Source: Peptostreptococcus canis
GTDB taxonomy: Bacteria; Bacillota; Clostridia; Peptostreptococcales; Peptostreptococcaceae
Reading direction: 5' to 3'
DNA length: 64,000 nucleotides
Assembly (NCBI RefSeq): GCF_014229965.1
Contig: NZ_JABGBW010000002.1
Coordinates: forward strand, 428,258 to 492,257
Shown: positions 16,644 to 26,764 of the stretch, piece by piece
Layout: the number at the start of each line of letters is the position of its first letter
Numbering within the stretch: the stretch's first letter is position 1
Program-made: the position numbers and the translations under genes
The notes under the pieces: generated by a model
Seen by the model: the letters and a program-made list of their open reading frames with translations, nothing else
Told to the model about the DNA's origin: nothing
Database searches by the model: none

Positions 16644-17966
16644 ATGTCAAAATTTATTCATTTATTATTGAAACAGAATATTGGTGCAAAGAATACTCCG
16701 GTTGTTAAAGTCGGAGATGAAGTTAAAAGAGGTCAATTAGTAGCAGACTATGAAGGCCTTGGTGCTTTTCTACATTCAAGTGTCGACGGTAAAGTTACTG
16801 AAATAACAGAGGATGAAATAGTTATTGAAGCTAATGATGTTCAGAGTGAAGAATTTGTTAAAATCGAAAAAGGCGCAACGATAGCAGAAACTGTTAAAAA
16901 TGCTGGTATAGTTGGGCTTGGTGGTGCTGGTTTCCCTACTTATGTAAAGTTAGGTACTGATTTGGGTGGAACTGGCTATGTTTTATGTAATGCTGCTGAA
17001 TGTGAGCCTATTCTTTCACACAATATGGATCAATTATTATTTGAACCGGAAAAACTATTAAGAGGTATGAAACTATGTATGGAAGCATGTAATGCTGCAC
17101 ATGGTGTGTTCGCTCTTAAAGAAATACATGAAAAAGAAATATTAGCTATGCAAAAAGTTGTTGAAGCTGATGGAGATAAGAGAATAACTGTTAAAGCAAT
17201 GCCTGACCTTTATCCAATGGGAGAAGAAAGAGCTGTCGTTAGAGAATGTCTTGGTATAGTTTTAGAAACTGATAAATTGCCTGCTGCTGCAAATGCTGTT
17301 GTAATTAACTCTGAAACAATGTGTGCTGTTGCAGATGCTGTAGATGAATTAAAACCTTTAATTGAAAAGGATTTAACTGTAGCCGGATATCTAAATACTG
17401 CTACTCAAATTGAAGTTTTTAAAGATGTTCCAATTGGTACAAAAGTTGGTGATCTTATCGAAAGAGCCGGAGGATTATTCAAATATGATGAATATGGCGA
17501 AATAATAATGGGTGGACCATTTACTGGAAAGAGTACTAAGATTGACGCTCCTATAGTAAAGACTACAGGAGGAATCCTTGTTACTAAACCATATCCAAAA
17601 GAGACAAGAAAAATGGGTATTCTTGTTTGTGCTTGTGGTGGTAATGAAGATAGACTTAGAGAAATTGCAGGCTACATGGGAGCTGAAATTGTAGGAGTTC
17701 AAAAATGTAAGCAAGCTATTGAAGGTAAGGGTGGAGTTCTTAAGTGTGAAAATCCGGGACACTGTCCAGGACAGGCAGAAAAAATGCTTAACTTGAAGAA
17801 GGCTGGTGCAGAAACTGTAATTATCTCTAATTGTACAGACTGTACAAATACTGTTATGGGAGTTGCTCCAAAGATGAAAATACCTGTATACCATCAGACA
17901 GATAATATTCTTGAAACTATGCATATAGAAAAGATAAGATTCTTAAAGGATGGGCAGAAAAAATAA
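16644..17966 (+). CDS. prdC: PrdC, RnfC-like electron transfer protein for proline reductase
   Basis: The 440-residue protein resembles the N-terminal part of RnfC/NuoF. It has a beta-rich biotinyl/RnfC-like domain (residues 10-75), the GLGGAGFPTYVKL nucleotide-binding loop (about 92-104) and a Cys-rich C-terminal region (VCACGGNED, CENPGHCPGQ, SNCTDCTN). It is thought to pass electrons from NADH to PrdB. It is transcribed divergently from prdR, with a strong AGGGGG ribosome binding site. PrdC is reported as a selenoprotein in some relatives. Here no in-frame UGA occurs and all redox positions are Cys. Confidence 0.92.
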   Translation: MSKFIHLLLKQNIGAKNTPVVKVGDEVKRGQLVADYEGLGAFLHSSVDGKVTEITEDEIVIEANDVQSEEFVKIEKGATIAETVKNAGIVGLGGAGFPTYVKLGTDLGGTGYVLCNAAECEPILSHNMDQLLFEPEKLLRGMKLCMEACNAAHGVFALKEIHEKEILAMQKVVEADGDKRITVKAMPDLYPMGEERAVVRECLGIVLETDKLPAAANAVVINSETMCAVADAVDELKPLIEKDLTVAGYLNTATQIEVFKDVPIGTKVGDLIERAGGLFKYDEYGEIIMGGPFTGKSTKIDAPIVKTTGGILVTKPYPKETRKMGILVCACGGNEDRLREIAGYMGAEIVGVQKCKQAIEGKGGVLKCENPGHCPGQAEKMLNLKKAGAETVIISNCTDCTNTVMGVAPKMKIPVYHQTDNILETMHIEKIRFLKDGQKK

Positions 17967-18004
17967 TTAAAATCAAATGGATTGTACTTTAAGACTTTCC
18001 TATA

Positions 18005-18043
18005 AAAAATGGTGAGCAGTCAATTTGACTCTCACCATTTTTT
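18005..18043. terminator. Terminator after prdC
   Basis: AAAAAATGGTGAG pairs with CTCACCATTTTTT, with an inner AGTCA/TGACT stem. The symmetric A and T runs make it usable in both directions, closing prdC and the convergent dehydrogenase gene. Confidence 0.85.
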
Positions 18044-18125
18044 AGGTTATATTTTTTATTAAACAATAATTATCTTTCTGTATTTCATATATACACTATA
18101 TTTATATATAGAGTTTAAATCTAAC

Positions 18126-19199
18126 TTAATCTATATAATCACCTATATTTTTAACTATATATCTATTATTAGGATATTTGTCAGTTGTTATATAGCCAGG
18201 TTCCGCCTTTATTAAAGCCGGTATACGATTGATTAAATTTGCACACGTCAACTCTACTGTTGCCGGTCTGTTTACATTTATTGTAGTTTCCGGTTCTCCA
18301 AAGAATGTCCAATCATTTCTATCAAAATCATCTGGTCCATACACCTTACCTATACATTCAGTCTCAATAGTAATACCTTCTTTGGTTTCAGTTGTAACTA
18401 CTGCACTCATTCCAGTAGGATCTCCTGCTTTTATTTCCATTTCTAAAGTTGAACTATTGAGGTTTTCACTGTGAACTGTAGGAATACACTTTTGCACCTG
18501 AGAAATAGGTGTCAGACCTAAACGCTCGCATAACCAACCATTTTGATTCCACATATAACTCGGAATATATTCCCCACTTTCAACCAGTTTTTTCTGTTCA
18601 TCAGAAGACAAATCATTATATTTTCCTATTTGTTCTTCAAATTCTTTAGTGCTTAAACCGGCTCCATGTCCTTTAGCAAGTGCAATTCCATAATCCTCTA
18701 CATCATAACTGCTTATTCCCTTTATCTTCGTTATTTTTTGCATTGATCCTGCCAAAACATCAATCAATACACCCCAATACATATCCGGATAACCACTACC
18801 TGTTAATGTAATTCCATTTTCTTTTGCAATCCTGTCAAGTTCTTGAGTTAGTTTAGGATTGGAATTCCATGGATATAAAGCTTCTTCACAAGTAGTTATT
18901 GCATTTACACCGCTTTTTGCACAATTAATGAATGCTTCTTTTATATCTTCAACCGTACTCATCGTAGCTACAACACAAGCCTGAGGTTTAAGTTCGGTTA
19001 ATATTTTTTGAGCATCCTTAACATCAGAAATCTTGACACCATAGGTTTCAATTCCTAAAAATTTCCCTATATCTTTTCCAATAAGTTCAGGATTAACATC
19101 AAATGCTGCAACTATTTTTGCCTCTTTTTCCATTAAATATCTCATCAGATATTTACTCATTTTTCCACAACCATATTGTGCAACTCTCAATTCCTTCAT
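18126..19199 (-). CDS. NAD(P)-dependent amine dehydrogenase, 2,4-diaminopentanoate dehydrogenase-like
   Basis: The 357-residue soluble enzyme has an N-terminal Rossmann fold (RVAQYGCGKMSKYLMRYL, then VAAFDVNPELIGKDIG) and the overall form of dihydrodipicolinate-reductase-like dehydrogenases. The closest function I can suggest is 2,4-diaminopentanoate dehydrogenase (Ord) of oxidative ornithine degradation. The GCGKM loop and long C-terminal part differ from what I remember of Ord, so another amine or amino acid is possible. It has its own transcription unit between prdC and selB. Other Ord-pathway genes are absent from the window. Confidence 0.6.
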   Translation of the reverse strand: MKELRVAQYGCGKMSKYLMRYLMEKEAKIVAAFDVNPELIGKDIGKFLGIETYGVKISDVKDAQKILTELKPQACVVATMSTVEDIKEAFINCAKSGVNAITTCEEALYPWNSNPKLTQELDRIAKENGITLTGSGYPDMYWGVLIDVLAGSMQKITKIKGISSYDVEDYGIALAKGHGAGLSTKEFEEQIGKYNDLSSDEQKKLVESGEYIPSYMWNQNGWLCERLGLTPISQVQKCIPTVHSENLNSSTLEMEIKAGDPTGMSAVVTTETKEGITIETECIGKVYGPDDFDRNDWTFFGEPETTINVNRPATVELTCANLINRIPALIKAEPGYITTDKYPNNRYIVKNIGDYID

Positions 19200-19356
19200 A
19201 ATTACCCCTCCTTTTTAATACTATTAAAAATCAAATTACAAAGATATTATAAAAAACAACATATTGTTAAATTTTTAACTCAAATATTAAAAATTTTTTC
19301 TTTTCCCCACCTTTATATTTATATTTTAACATCTTTCACAGTTTTTTGCAAAAATT

Positions 19357-19400
19357 CTCTCTTAATTCAAATAACTCCTTGAATATTAGAATTAAGAGAG
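19357..19400 (-). terminator. Terminator after selB
   Basis: CTCTCTTAATTC and GAATTAAGAGAG form a perfect 12-bp stem with a 20-base loop. AATTTTTG follows on the reverse strand. Confidence 0.75.
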
Positions 19401-19432
19401 AATAAACTAAATCCTTACATAATTTTAGAAAA

Positions 19433-21322
19433 TTAATATAAAATCCTTTTATTTTCAACTCTTTTAGTTATTTTCTTTTTATCAAAATTTTCTAATATAA
19501 GCATACTTATTTTTCTGCTCGAATTTACCATGTCTCTAAATTCAGCCAAAGTCATCTCCCCATTTTCTTTTATAAACTTTTTAACTTTTTCTTTTGCTTC
19601 ATTATAGAGACTTGAGTGAATTACATACTCTTCATCAAGAAGTTCAATTTCACTTCCAATCATAGAATCCAAAACACTTTTTATATTTTTATTTCCCTCA
19701 CATATATCTTCGATAGTACATATATCGCCAAAACCTAAAGATTTTAGCTTTCTGGATATGGCTTCTCTCATTTTCTTTTCTTCATCACTTAATTTGACTT
19801 CAAAGTCTTTCATAGAAACCATATTATCTATAGTTTTTATACTTCCCGATTTAATACACAGATCTAAAAACGAATCTATATCTTTTGCTTTAAACGAAGA
19901 CTCTACTTTTGTACCTGCTTCTTGCTTTGGCATTCCCGGTTTAAGAGTATTTTCTTTATGATATTTCTCCAAAACTTTAACCAGTTTGGATAACAAAAAT
20001 TCAAAATAATCCCTATGTATGTTCTTTCCATTAATATCAACAATTTTTCCTTCAGATTTTAACTCCTCTAAAAGAGTTTCCAGTTTATTTTTGTCTATAC
20101 CTATATAAGACATCATATCTTGAATTTTAGGAAACTTGAAAGAATTATTTTTCATATATATTTCCAATATGGATTTTTCATCTCCTATTTCTTTTATTTT
20201 TAATTCTTCCAATATATTTTTCGTGTCTTTGTTAATTCCATGTTTCACATTAGATACATCAACAATTATCCCTCCTCCAATAGTATCCATTGGAGAGTAA
20301 GTTCTGATTACAAAAGGATCTAATTTTTTACAAACAATTCTCTCTTCGAGTCTAAGTTGAACAAATCCTTCATCCCCTGCCTCCATTACTTCTTTTTCAA
20401 GAGGAACTGTCCTACATAAAATTTCTCTAGTTCCATGATATAATTTCAATCTATCCCAGTTTGCCAATTTACAACCTTCATGCTTTAATAATTTAATTTT
20501 TACATCAATCATCATCGAGTCCAACATTGAATCCGGTGCAGCAAGAATATCACCTCTGTTAATATCACTTACTTTAACATTTGAAAGATTTATTGCTGTT
20601 CTCTGTCCGGCATATGCAATTTCTTCATTTTTACTATGTACTTGTATGTTTCTCACCATTACTCTCTTGCCACTGGGATATATCTCAAGCTCATCATTTA
20701 GCTTAATTATTCCCTCTATTATTGTTCCTGTTATTACAGTGCCAAACCCTTTTACTGAAAATACTCTGTCTATATTAAGACGTGCAGGCAAGGATGTATT
20801 TTTTTCTTCCACCTCTTCGCTCATGGAATCCAATTTTTGTATTAATTCCGGAATCCCCTTTTTCGAAATTGAATCAACTCTTAGTATTTCTGAACCCTCT
20901 AAAAAAGTTCCAATTAAACCTTCTCTTATATCATCTTCTGCAAGTTCTAATAATTCATCATCAACCATATCACATTTGGTCATCACTACCAAACCTTTTT
21001 TAATATTCAAATATGATAATATATCTATATGTTCGACTGTTTGTGGCATTACTCCCTCATCGGCAGCTACTACTAACATTACCATATCCAATCCTGATGC
21101 CCCTGCTAACATATTCTTTATAAATTTTTCATGACCGGGAACATCGACAATTCCAACAGTTTTTCCAGAAGGAAGATCAAAATAGGTAAACCCTAAATTA
21201 ATAGATATCCCCCTTTTTTTCTCTTCATCTAATGTATCGGTCTCTCTACCGGTTAATGCCTTTATTAAACTTGTCTTACCATGGTCAATATGTCCCGCAG
21301 TTCCAACAACTATATGTTTCAT
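19433..21322 (-). CDS. selB: Selenocysteine-specific elongation factor SelB
   Basis: The 629-residue GTPase delivers Sec-tRNA(Sec) to ribosomes stalled at UGA codons with a SECIS hairpin. It has P-loop [10 protein letters not shown] (11-20), DVPGHEK (about 59-65) and TKCD (about 114-117), then EF-Tu-like beta-barrel domains. The C-terminal about 250 residues are charged and helical, fitting the winged-helix repeats that bind mRNA. It is the last gene of selD-selA-selB, 20 bases after selA, with a GGAAGGAAG ribosome binding site. It serves at least prdB and selD in this window. Confidence 0.96.
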   Translation of the reverse strand: MKHIVVGTAGHIDHGKTSLIKALTGRETDTLDEEKKRGISINLGFTYFDLPSGKTVGIVDVPGHEKFIKNMLAGASGLDMVMLVVAADEGVMPQTVEHIDILSYLNIKKGLVVMTKCDMVDDELLELAEDDIREGLIGTFLEGSEILRVDSISKKGIPELIQKLDSMSEEVEEKNTSLPARLNIDRVFSVKGFGTVITGTIIEGIIKLNDELEIYPSGKRVMVRNIQVHSKNEEIAYAGQRTAINLSNVKVSDINRGDILAAPDSMLDSMMIDVKIKLLKHEGCKLANWDRLKLYHGTREILCRTVPLEKEVMEAGDEGFVQLRLEERIVCKKLDPFVIRTYSPMDTIGGGIIVDVSNVKHGINKDTKNILEELKIKEIGDEKSILEIYMKNNSFKFPKIQDMMSYIGIDKNKLETLLEELKSEGKIVDINGKNIHRDYFEFLLSKLVKVLEKYHKENTLKPGMPKQEAGTKVESSFKAKDIDSFLDLCIKSGSIKTIDNMVSMKDFEVKLSDEEKKMREAISRKLKSLGFGDICTIEDICEGNKNIKSVLDSMIGSEIELLDEEYVIHSSLYNEAKEKVKKFIKENGEMTLAEFRDMVNSSRKISMLILENFDKKKITKRVENKRILY

Positions 21323-21342
21323 TTAACTACTTCCTTCCTAAT

Positions 21343-22773
21343 TTAATTTTTACTTAAAGCAGTCTTTAATTCATTTGCTATATTTTCATATTGCTCTTCA
21401 AATATTGTCCTTACATCCAATACATATTTTTCATCATACACTCTGGCTATTATATGTGAATTTCCTAATCTAAGTTTTTCTTCCAATTTACTTACACTAA
21501 TATTATGTGGTTTGATAACAACCGCTTTGGATTCAAGTTCTTCAGTAGGCATAGAACCTCCTCCGACCTGTCCTTTACAATCTTCAATTGATATTTCGGC
21601 ATCCAAATTACCACCTGATTTCTGCATAATTACTTTATATAAATTGTCAACTTTTTTATTGATTTCTTCTTTAGTATATGTAAGCATTCTCAAAGTCGGA
21701 ATTTCTTTTATTGCTTTTTCTTCATCTAAATAAAATCTCAGTGTGGCCTCAAGTGCAGCAATCGTCATTTTATCAACTCTTAATGCTCTAGTTAATTGAT
21801 TTTTTTTCATTTTTTCTATAAATTTCTTTTTTCCTACTATTATACCTGCCTGTGGCCCCCCTAACATCTTGTCACCGCTGAAACTTACAATATCAACTCC
21901 CTTTTCAATCGAATCAAAAACTGTAGGTTCATATGCCATTCCGTATTTTGATAGATCTATAAGGACTCCACTCCCAAGATCTTCTACAACCGGAATAGCA
22001 TACAAATCCCCTAAAGATCTCATCTCTTCCAAAGATACGCTTTCTGAAAATCCTACTATTCTGTAATTGCTGGTATGCACCTTCATCAACACTTTAGTAT
22101 TTTCTGTGATAGCATCTTCATAATCTGAATAGTGAGTTTTATTTGTAGAACCGACTTCTACTAAATCCGCCCCACTTAGCGCCATTATACTAGGAATTCT
22201 AAAAGCACCACCGACTTCTACAAGCTCTCCTCTGGAAACTATTGCTTCTCCACCCTTGGCCATTGTACTTAATATAAGCAAAACTGCAGCAGCATTATTA
22301 TTTACAACCAATACATCTTCAGCACCGGTTATTCTCTTTATCATATCTGTTAAATGAGTATATCTTGAACCCCTTTTTCCTTCCTCGATATCATATTCAA
22401 GATTTGAATATCTGGAAGCTGCCCCCCAAAGCTCATCTTTAATTTTTTCACTTAAAAGAGATCTTCCTAAGTTTGTATGTACGACTATTCCGGTAGCATT
22501 TATGACATTTTTTAATGACAATTCATATGACTTTTTAGATGTTATAATACTATCCAAAATAATATCTTCTTCTGATAAGCTAAAACTTGCCACTTCTTCA
22601 TCTTTTAACGAAACTATTTTTTTTCTAAATTTATCAATACTTCCCCTTACAGACTCTACCACAATACTCCTAGGTAAATTTTCACAAATTTCCACAATTC
22701 TTTCATCTCCCAAAACTTCATCAACAGAAGGAAGTTTGGCAAATAATTCTTTTTTATTTGTCTTATTACTCAT
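21343..22773 (-). CDS. selA: L-seryl-tRNA(Sec) selenium transferase SelA
   Basis: The PLP enzyme of about 476 residues converts seryl-tRNA(Sec) to selenocysteyl-tRNA(Sec) using selenophosphate from SelD. Visible family features are [15 protein letters not shown] (about 87-101) and the PLP lysine region [17 protein letters not shown] (about 291-307). The frame opens earlier with TTG, but GGAG at the right distance supports the ATG at 22773. It lies between selD and selB with short gaps, so co-transcription is likely. Confidence 0.96.
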   Translation of the reverse strand: MSNKTNKKELFAKLPSVDEVLGDERIVEICENLPRSIVVESVRGSIDKFRKKIVSLKDEEVASFSLSEEDIILDSIITSKKSYELSLKNVINATGIVVHTNLGRSLLSEKIKDELWGAASRYSNLEYDIEEGKRGSRYTHLTDMIKRITGAEDVLVVNNNAAAVLLILSTMAKGGEAIVSRGELVEVGGAFRIPSIMALSGADLVEVGSTNKTHYSDYEDAITENTKVLMKVHTSNYRIVGFSESVSLEEMRSLGDLYAIPVVEDLGSGVLIDLSKYGMAYEPTVFDSIEKGVDIVSFSGDKMLGGPQAGIIVGKKKFIEKMKKNQLTRALRVDKMTIAALEATLRFYLDEEKAIKEIPTLRMLTYTKEEINKKVDNLYKVIMQKSGGNLDAEISIEDCKGQVGGGSMPTEELESKAVVIKPHNISVSKLEEKLRLGNSHIIARVYDEKYVLDVRTIFEEQYENIANELKTALSKN

Positions 22774-22795
22774 TTTTAACTCCAATTTTATAAAT

Positions 22796-23848
22796 TTATA
22801 TTACTTCAACATATTTTTCTTTTTTATTTACGACTTCTCCGACTATTTCAGCACATATTGCACCATTATTTACCATGTCTTTTGCTACTTCTTCAGCTAT
22901 TTCAGCCGGTACTGAAACAAGCAATCCACCGGAAGTTTGTGGATCATATAGCACATCGGAAATTGCCTCCGGTATATTCTCTGAAATCTTAATATCATCT
23001 TGAACATACCCCATATTCTTATAAGCACCTTCTGGAATTATTCCCATTTCGGCAAATTCTACAACCTGTTTCATCATGGGAATTTTGTCCGCTTCAAGAA
23101 TTATACTTACATCTGAAGCCACTGCCATTTCCAAAGTATGTCCCAACATACCAAATCCTGTAATATCGGTAACTGAATTCACATCGTATTTCATAAAACT
23201 TTTTGCCGCGTATTTATTTAAATGAGCCATTATTTCAACTACATATTTTGATGTTTCCTCATCTACTAATCCCGGTTTCATAGCTGTATTCATTATCCCT
23301 GCACCTAAAGGCTTGGTAAGTATCAATTTATCTCCCGCTCTTGCAGTTGAATTGGCAAGAACTTTTTTAGGGTGTACTATTCCAGACACAGACAAGCCAT
23401 ACTTAGGTTCTTGGTCATCTACAGAATGTCCACCTACCAATAAACATCCACTTTCATTTACTTTATCAGCACCACCTCTAAGGATTTCTCCCAGTATATT
23501 TAAATCATAACAAGATGGAAAGCATACAATATTCATAGCTACAGTTGGTTCGCCACCCATTGCATATACGTCAGACAATGCATTTGCAGCTGCAATCTGT
23601 CCAAATGTATACGGATCATCAACCATTGGAGTAAAAAAATCCAGCGTTTGTATTAAGGCAATTTCATCTGTTAATTTATATATTGCCGCATCGTCAGCAG
23701 TATCTAATCCAACCATCAAATTTTCGATTTTATCACTTGTATTTTTTGGAAGTTTTGAAAGAACTGAAGCCAGTTCTTGTGGACCTATTTTAGCAGCTCA
23801 GCCCCCAGCCTTAGTCATATCCGTTAATTTTTTGTACTCTTTTTCCAT
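22796..23848 (-). CDS. selD: Selenophosphate synthetase SelD (in-frame UGA = Sec17)
   Basis: SelD makes selenophosphate from selenide and ATP. The frame from ATG at 23848 contains one TGA, at 23798-23800, in KAGG-U-AAKIGP, the position where SelD has a catalytic Cys or Sec. With it the protein is 350 residues, normal for the family. Later motifs include [11 protein letters not shown] and [16 protein letters not shown] perfect 8-bp hairpin at 23759-23778 lies 19 bases past the UGA, a candidate SECIS. A Shine-Dalgarno AAGAGGT precedes the ATG. It is the first gene of selD-selA-selB. Confidence 0.95.
23759..23778 (-). promoter_or_regulatory. Candidate SECIS hairpin in selD
   Basis: In the mRNA AAGAACTG and CAGTTCTT form a perfect 8-bp stem capped by GCUU, starting 19 bases after the Sec UGA codon. 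Bacterial SECIS hairpins lie just downstream of the UGA, so the position fits. Confidence 0.6.
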
Positions 23849-23880
23849 ATTAATACCTCTTAAATATAAAATAATTTAAA

Positions 23881-23915
23881 GAAAGAGGAAAACCAATATA
23901 GATTATCCTCTTTTA
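23881..23915 (-). terminator. Terminator between the ornithine cyclodeaminase gene and selD
   Basis: AAAGAGGA pairs with TCCTCTTT across a 19-base loop, followed by CTTTAAATT on the reverse strand. It would separate selDAB from the gene upstream. Confidence 0.5.
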
Positions 23916-23977
23916 TGAAATTTATAAACTAATTCATGCTTTTTTCAACTTTTAATAGTTACTATCTCCAAGTTTAA

Positions 23978-24961
23978 CTACCATTTGAATCCCACACTTT
24001 TTTCCAATGCCTTTTCGTAAATCGCCTTTCCTGTCACAATATCTTGTGTACTTATTCCGACTGATTTAAATACAATTATTTCATCATCTGATTCTCTTCC
24101 TTTTATTTCACCATTTATAACCTGGCCAATATCTCCTGTAAAATTTTTTTCCGATATAATTCCCTTACTTAAAGGAGTCATAATACACCCTGCTTCAGAA
24201 AGTACGGCTTCTTTAGAATCAAAGAATATTTTATCCGATTTCAATAAAGTCTTTTCATCTATCTCATGCATATTAGGCATATATGAGCCAATACCACTTA
24301 TCAATGCCCCTTTTTTTACTTTGTCACCATTTATAACTGCCGTATTAGAAGTGGTAGCAAGCACTATAATATCAGCATCATCTATAGCTTCATCTGATGA
24401 AAAACTTGAAATAATTTTTATTTTATCAGAATACTTTTCAGTCATTTTTTTTACAAAGGCATCTCTTTTCTCTTTATTCCTGCTAAATACTCTAATCTCT
24501 TTTATAGTCTCACATCCTGCAATAATAGCATCAAATTGTGATTCAGCCTGACCTCCCGTACCAATTAGGGATCCTGTTTTACTTCCCTTTTTAGCCAATA
24601 AGCTAACTGCTGCACCTGTTGCTGCTCCGGTTCTTAATTCTGTTACATAGGTGCCATCCAAAATACAATTTACCATACCTGTCTTATCATCTACAAGTAA
24701 CACTGTTCCCGGAGTAGATGGCAATCCTTTTTGAGGATTATTCGGAAATACCGACACTATTTTTAGTCCTGCAACACCTATCTCATCAATATATCCAGGC
24801 ATAAAAAGAATATTTCCCTGCTCATTTTGTGATTCAATATTTGTTCTTAATGGAGATATACTCTTTCTTTTACTAAAAATCGAATAAGCTAATTTATCCG
24901 CCTCAATAGCATCCTTCATTGTAAACACCCATTTTATTTCATCTCTATTCAAAAGTAACAT
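23978..24961 (-). CDS. Ornithine cyclodeaminase / mu-crystallin family enzyme
   Basis: The 327-residue NAD-binding enzyme has YVTELRTGAATGAAV and the Rossmann loop SLIGTGGQAESQFDAI, then GIGSYMPNMHEID, all typical of the family. In ornithine-fermenting clostridia it makes L-proline and ammonia from ornithine, which would feed prdF and prdA/B in this window. Other family members act on alanine, lysine or ketimines, so the substrate is not proven. The frame opens at 25027, but TTGGAGG at 5 bases favours the ATG at 24961. It is a single gene upstream of selD on the same strand. Confidence 0.75.
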   Translation of the reverse strand: MLLLNRDEIKWVFTMKDAIEADKLAYSIFSKRKSISPLRTNIESQNEQGNILFMPGYIDEIGVAGLKIVSVFPNNPQKGLPSTPGTVLLVDDKTGMVNCILDGTYVTELRTGAATGAAVSLLAKKGSKTGSLIGTGGQAESQFDAIIAGCETIKEIRVFSRNKEKRDAFVKKMTEKYSDKIKIISSFSSDEAIDDADIIVLATTSNTAVINGDKVKKGALISGIGSYMPNMHEIDEKTLLKSDKIFFDSKEAVLSEAGCIMTPLSKGIISEKNFTGDIGQVINGEIKGRESDDEIIVFKSVGISTQDIVTGKAIYEKALEKSVGFKW

Positions 24962-25127
24962 ATTTTCCTCCAATAACATATCCAAAATGTTAATATTTTT
25001 AGTATTTATCCTACACTTTTTATACATAATATTATATCATATATGTTTATTTCCTTCTATATTTTATACTTTAACAATATTCTTGTATAAATTATATAAA
25101 AAAATAATCATTATTTTCAAAAAATTC

Positions 25128-25156
25128 TTGTATATTTTGATAATAAATGATACAAT
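25128..25156 (+). promoter_or_regulatory. Promoter of the threonine leader and thrC-thrB-lysC
   Basis: TTGTAT and TACAAT are separated by 17 bases, with a predicted start near 25163, 45 bases before the leader peptide ATG. Confidence 0.6.
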
Positions 25157-25207
25157 AGCTCTAAATAAATAATTACGAATCAATTTTATTGTAAAGGGGG
25201 AAAGATT

Positions 25208-25315
25208 ATGTATTTATTTTCTATAAATTCGTCCACAGTTACCACGAGTTTTAGAACGACAAACAAATATAATAACTGTGTTCGAAATAACTGGTCAAAT
25301 TGGATATTAATGTAG
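25208..25315 (+). CDS. Candidate threonine leader peptide (35 aa)
   Basis: A short frame with an excellent ribosome binding site (AAAGGGGG, 7 bases before ATG) encodes 35 residues, with the core SSTVTTSFRTTNK: five Thr in nine positions. The Thr codons include ACC and two ACG, GC-rich choices in an AT-rich genome. The Thr-coding stretch (CACAGTTA at 25234-25241) is exactly complementary to TAACTGTG at 25273-25280 inside the same frame. That is the layout of a transcription attenuator in which ribosome stalling on Thr codons changes the RNA fold. It lies about 380 bases upstream of thrC, with no coding gene between. Confidence 0.7.
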   Translation: MYLFSINSSTVTTSFRTTNKYNNCVRNNWSNWILM

Positions 25316-25694
25316 GTATAAAATAATATTCTATTATACATAAATACCTAAGCTACCTACTCTTCAAATGATATTTTTACTCAATAGCTTAGTTTAGTTA
25401 TATTTATATTTCCAAATTATATTCACAATTTATTGGATACTATCAGTCCAACTTCTTACACAGTTCTATAGTCAATATAGTTCTTTTTTTATACCAAAAT
25501 CACCATATTGATTATCATACACATCATTTAGAAAATATACTTTCTATACATTCAAAAATGCAAATTCAGAAATTATTAAAAACTATATATCTGTTACTTT
25601 TATTTTAAGGAATTATTCTATATAAATTTACTTAAAACCAATAATTCTACAATCAATAGATATATAAATAAATATTTAAAAAGGAGAATTTATT
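25316..25694 (+). promoter_or_regulatory. Thr operon leader region, candidate attenuator
   Basis: This non-coding leader contains an 8-bp inverted repeat CTAAGCTA / TAGCTTAG (25348-25392), a hairpin TTGGA / TCCAA (25433-25451), and a short stem CTATA / TATAG (25466-25480) directly followed by TTCTTTTTTT, the best terminator candidate. ACTAT at 25439-25443 could instead pair with ATAGT at 25468-25472. I see no T-box motif (GGTGG) and no known riboswitch. The exact switching structure needs folding. Confidence 0.45.
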
Positions 25695-26741
25695 ATGTAC
25701 TGGCAAGGATTACTAAAACAATACAAGGAATTTTTACCTATCAATGAAAAAACGCCCCTTATATCATTATATGAAGGCAATACTCCGCTGATTAAAAGCG
25801 AAAATATAAGCAAAGAACTTGGAATTGAACTATTTTTTAAATATGAAGGACTAAATCCTAGTGGTTCTTTTAAAGATCGAGGAATGGTAATGGCAATCGC
25901 TAAAGCAATAGAATCCGGTTCAAAAACTATAATGTGTGCAAGTACCGGAAATACCTCTGCTTCAGCAGCAGCATACGGTGCCAGATATGGATTAAAAACA
26001 ATTGTATTGATTCCCGATGGATATGTAGCTATGGGAAAACTCGCTCAGGCACTACAATATGGTGCAAAAGTGGTAGCAATAAAGGGAAACTTTGATGATG
26101 CTCTGAACCTCGTAAAGGAAATAACAGAAACACATCCTATTACGCTTGTAAATTCATTAAATCCATATAGAATTGAAGGTCAAAAAACCGGTGCATTTGA
26201 AATAGTTGATGCTCTGGGAGATGCTCCTGACTACCTTGCAATACCTGTTGGAAACGCAGGTAACATTACGGCATATTGGAAAGGATTCAAAGAATACAAA
26301 AATGCAGGTAAATCTTCAAAACTTCCAAAAATGAAAGGTTATCAGGCTCAAGGAGCATCACCTATAGTGGAAGGACATCCTTTTGATAACCCCGAAACAA
26401 TTGCCACTGCAATTAGAATAGGAAATCCTGCCTCTTGGAAAAAAGCCGAAGAAACAAAAAATGAATCCCATGGTTCTATCAAAGCTGTAACTGACGAAGA
26501 AATATTAAAAGCATATAAACTACTTTCTGATAAAGAGGGAATATTTGCTGAACCGGCATCTGCAGCCTCACTTGCGGGAATTATTCAATCTGTCAAAAAC
26601 GGTGATATCGAAAAAGGATCAAAGGTAGTTGCAATTCTTACAGGAAATGGCTTGAAAGATCCTGATACTTGCCTAAGTATAGCTGAAACACCAGTTTCCA
26701 TTCCTGCTACTATGGAAAGTGTGCTTGAATTAATCAAATAA
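25695..26741 (+). CDS. thrC: Threonine synthase
   Basis: The 348-residue PLP enzyme converts O-phosphohomoserine to threonine. The PLP lysine motif [11 protein letters not shown] (about 55-65), the glycine-rich loop [17 protein letters not shown] and the late [10 protein letters not shown] are all present. The length fits the short bacterial ThrC class. It is the first structural gene of thrC-thrB-lysC, with AAGGAG 8 bases before ATG, and follows the Thr-rich leader frame. Confidence 0.95.
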   Translation: MYWQGLLKQYKEFLPINEKTPLISLYEGNTPLIKSENISKELGIELFFKYEGLNPSGSFKDRGMVMAIAKAIESGSKTIMCASTGNTSASAAAYGARYGLKTIVLIPDGYVAMGKLAQALQYGAKVVAIKGNFDDALNLVKEITETHPITLVNSLNPYRIEGQKTGAFEIVDALGDAPDYLAIPVGNAGNITAYWKGFKEYKNAGKSSKLPKMKGYQAQGASPIVEGHPFDNPETIATAIRIGNPASWKKAEETKNESHGSIKAVTDEEILKAYKLLSDKEGIFAEPASAASLAGIIQSVKNGDIEKGSKVVAILTGNGLKDPDTCLSIAETPVSIPATMESVLELIK

Positions 26742-26764
26742 TGATGAATATGAGGTGATATAAT

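Noticed and set aside
25316-25694. T-box or tRNA-Sec gene in the long gap before thrC
   Set aside because: No GGTGGNACCGCG-like motif and no cloverleaf or CCA end could be found; the Thr-rich leader frame explains the region better.
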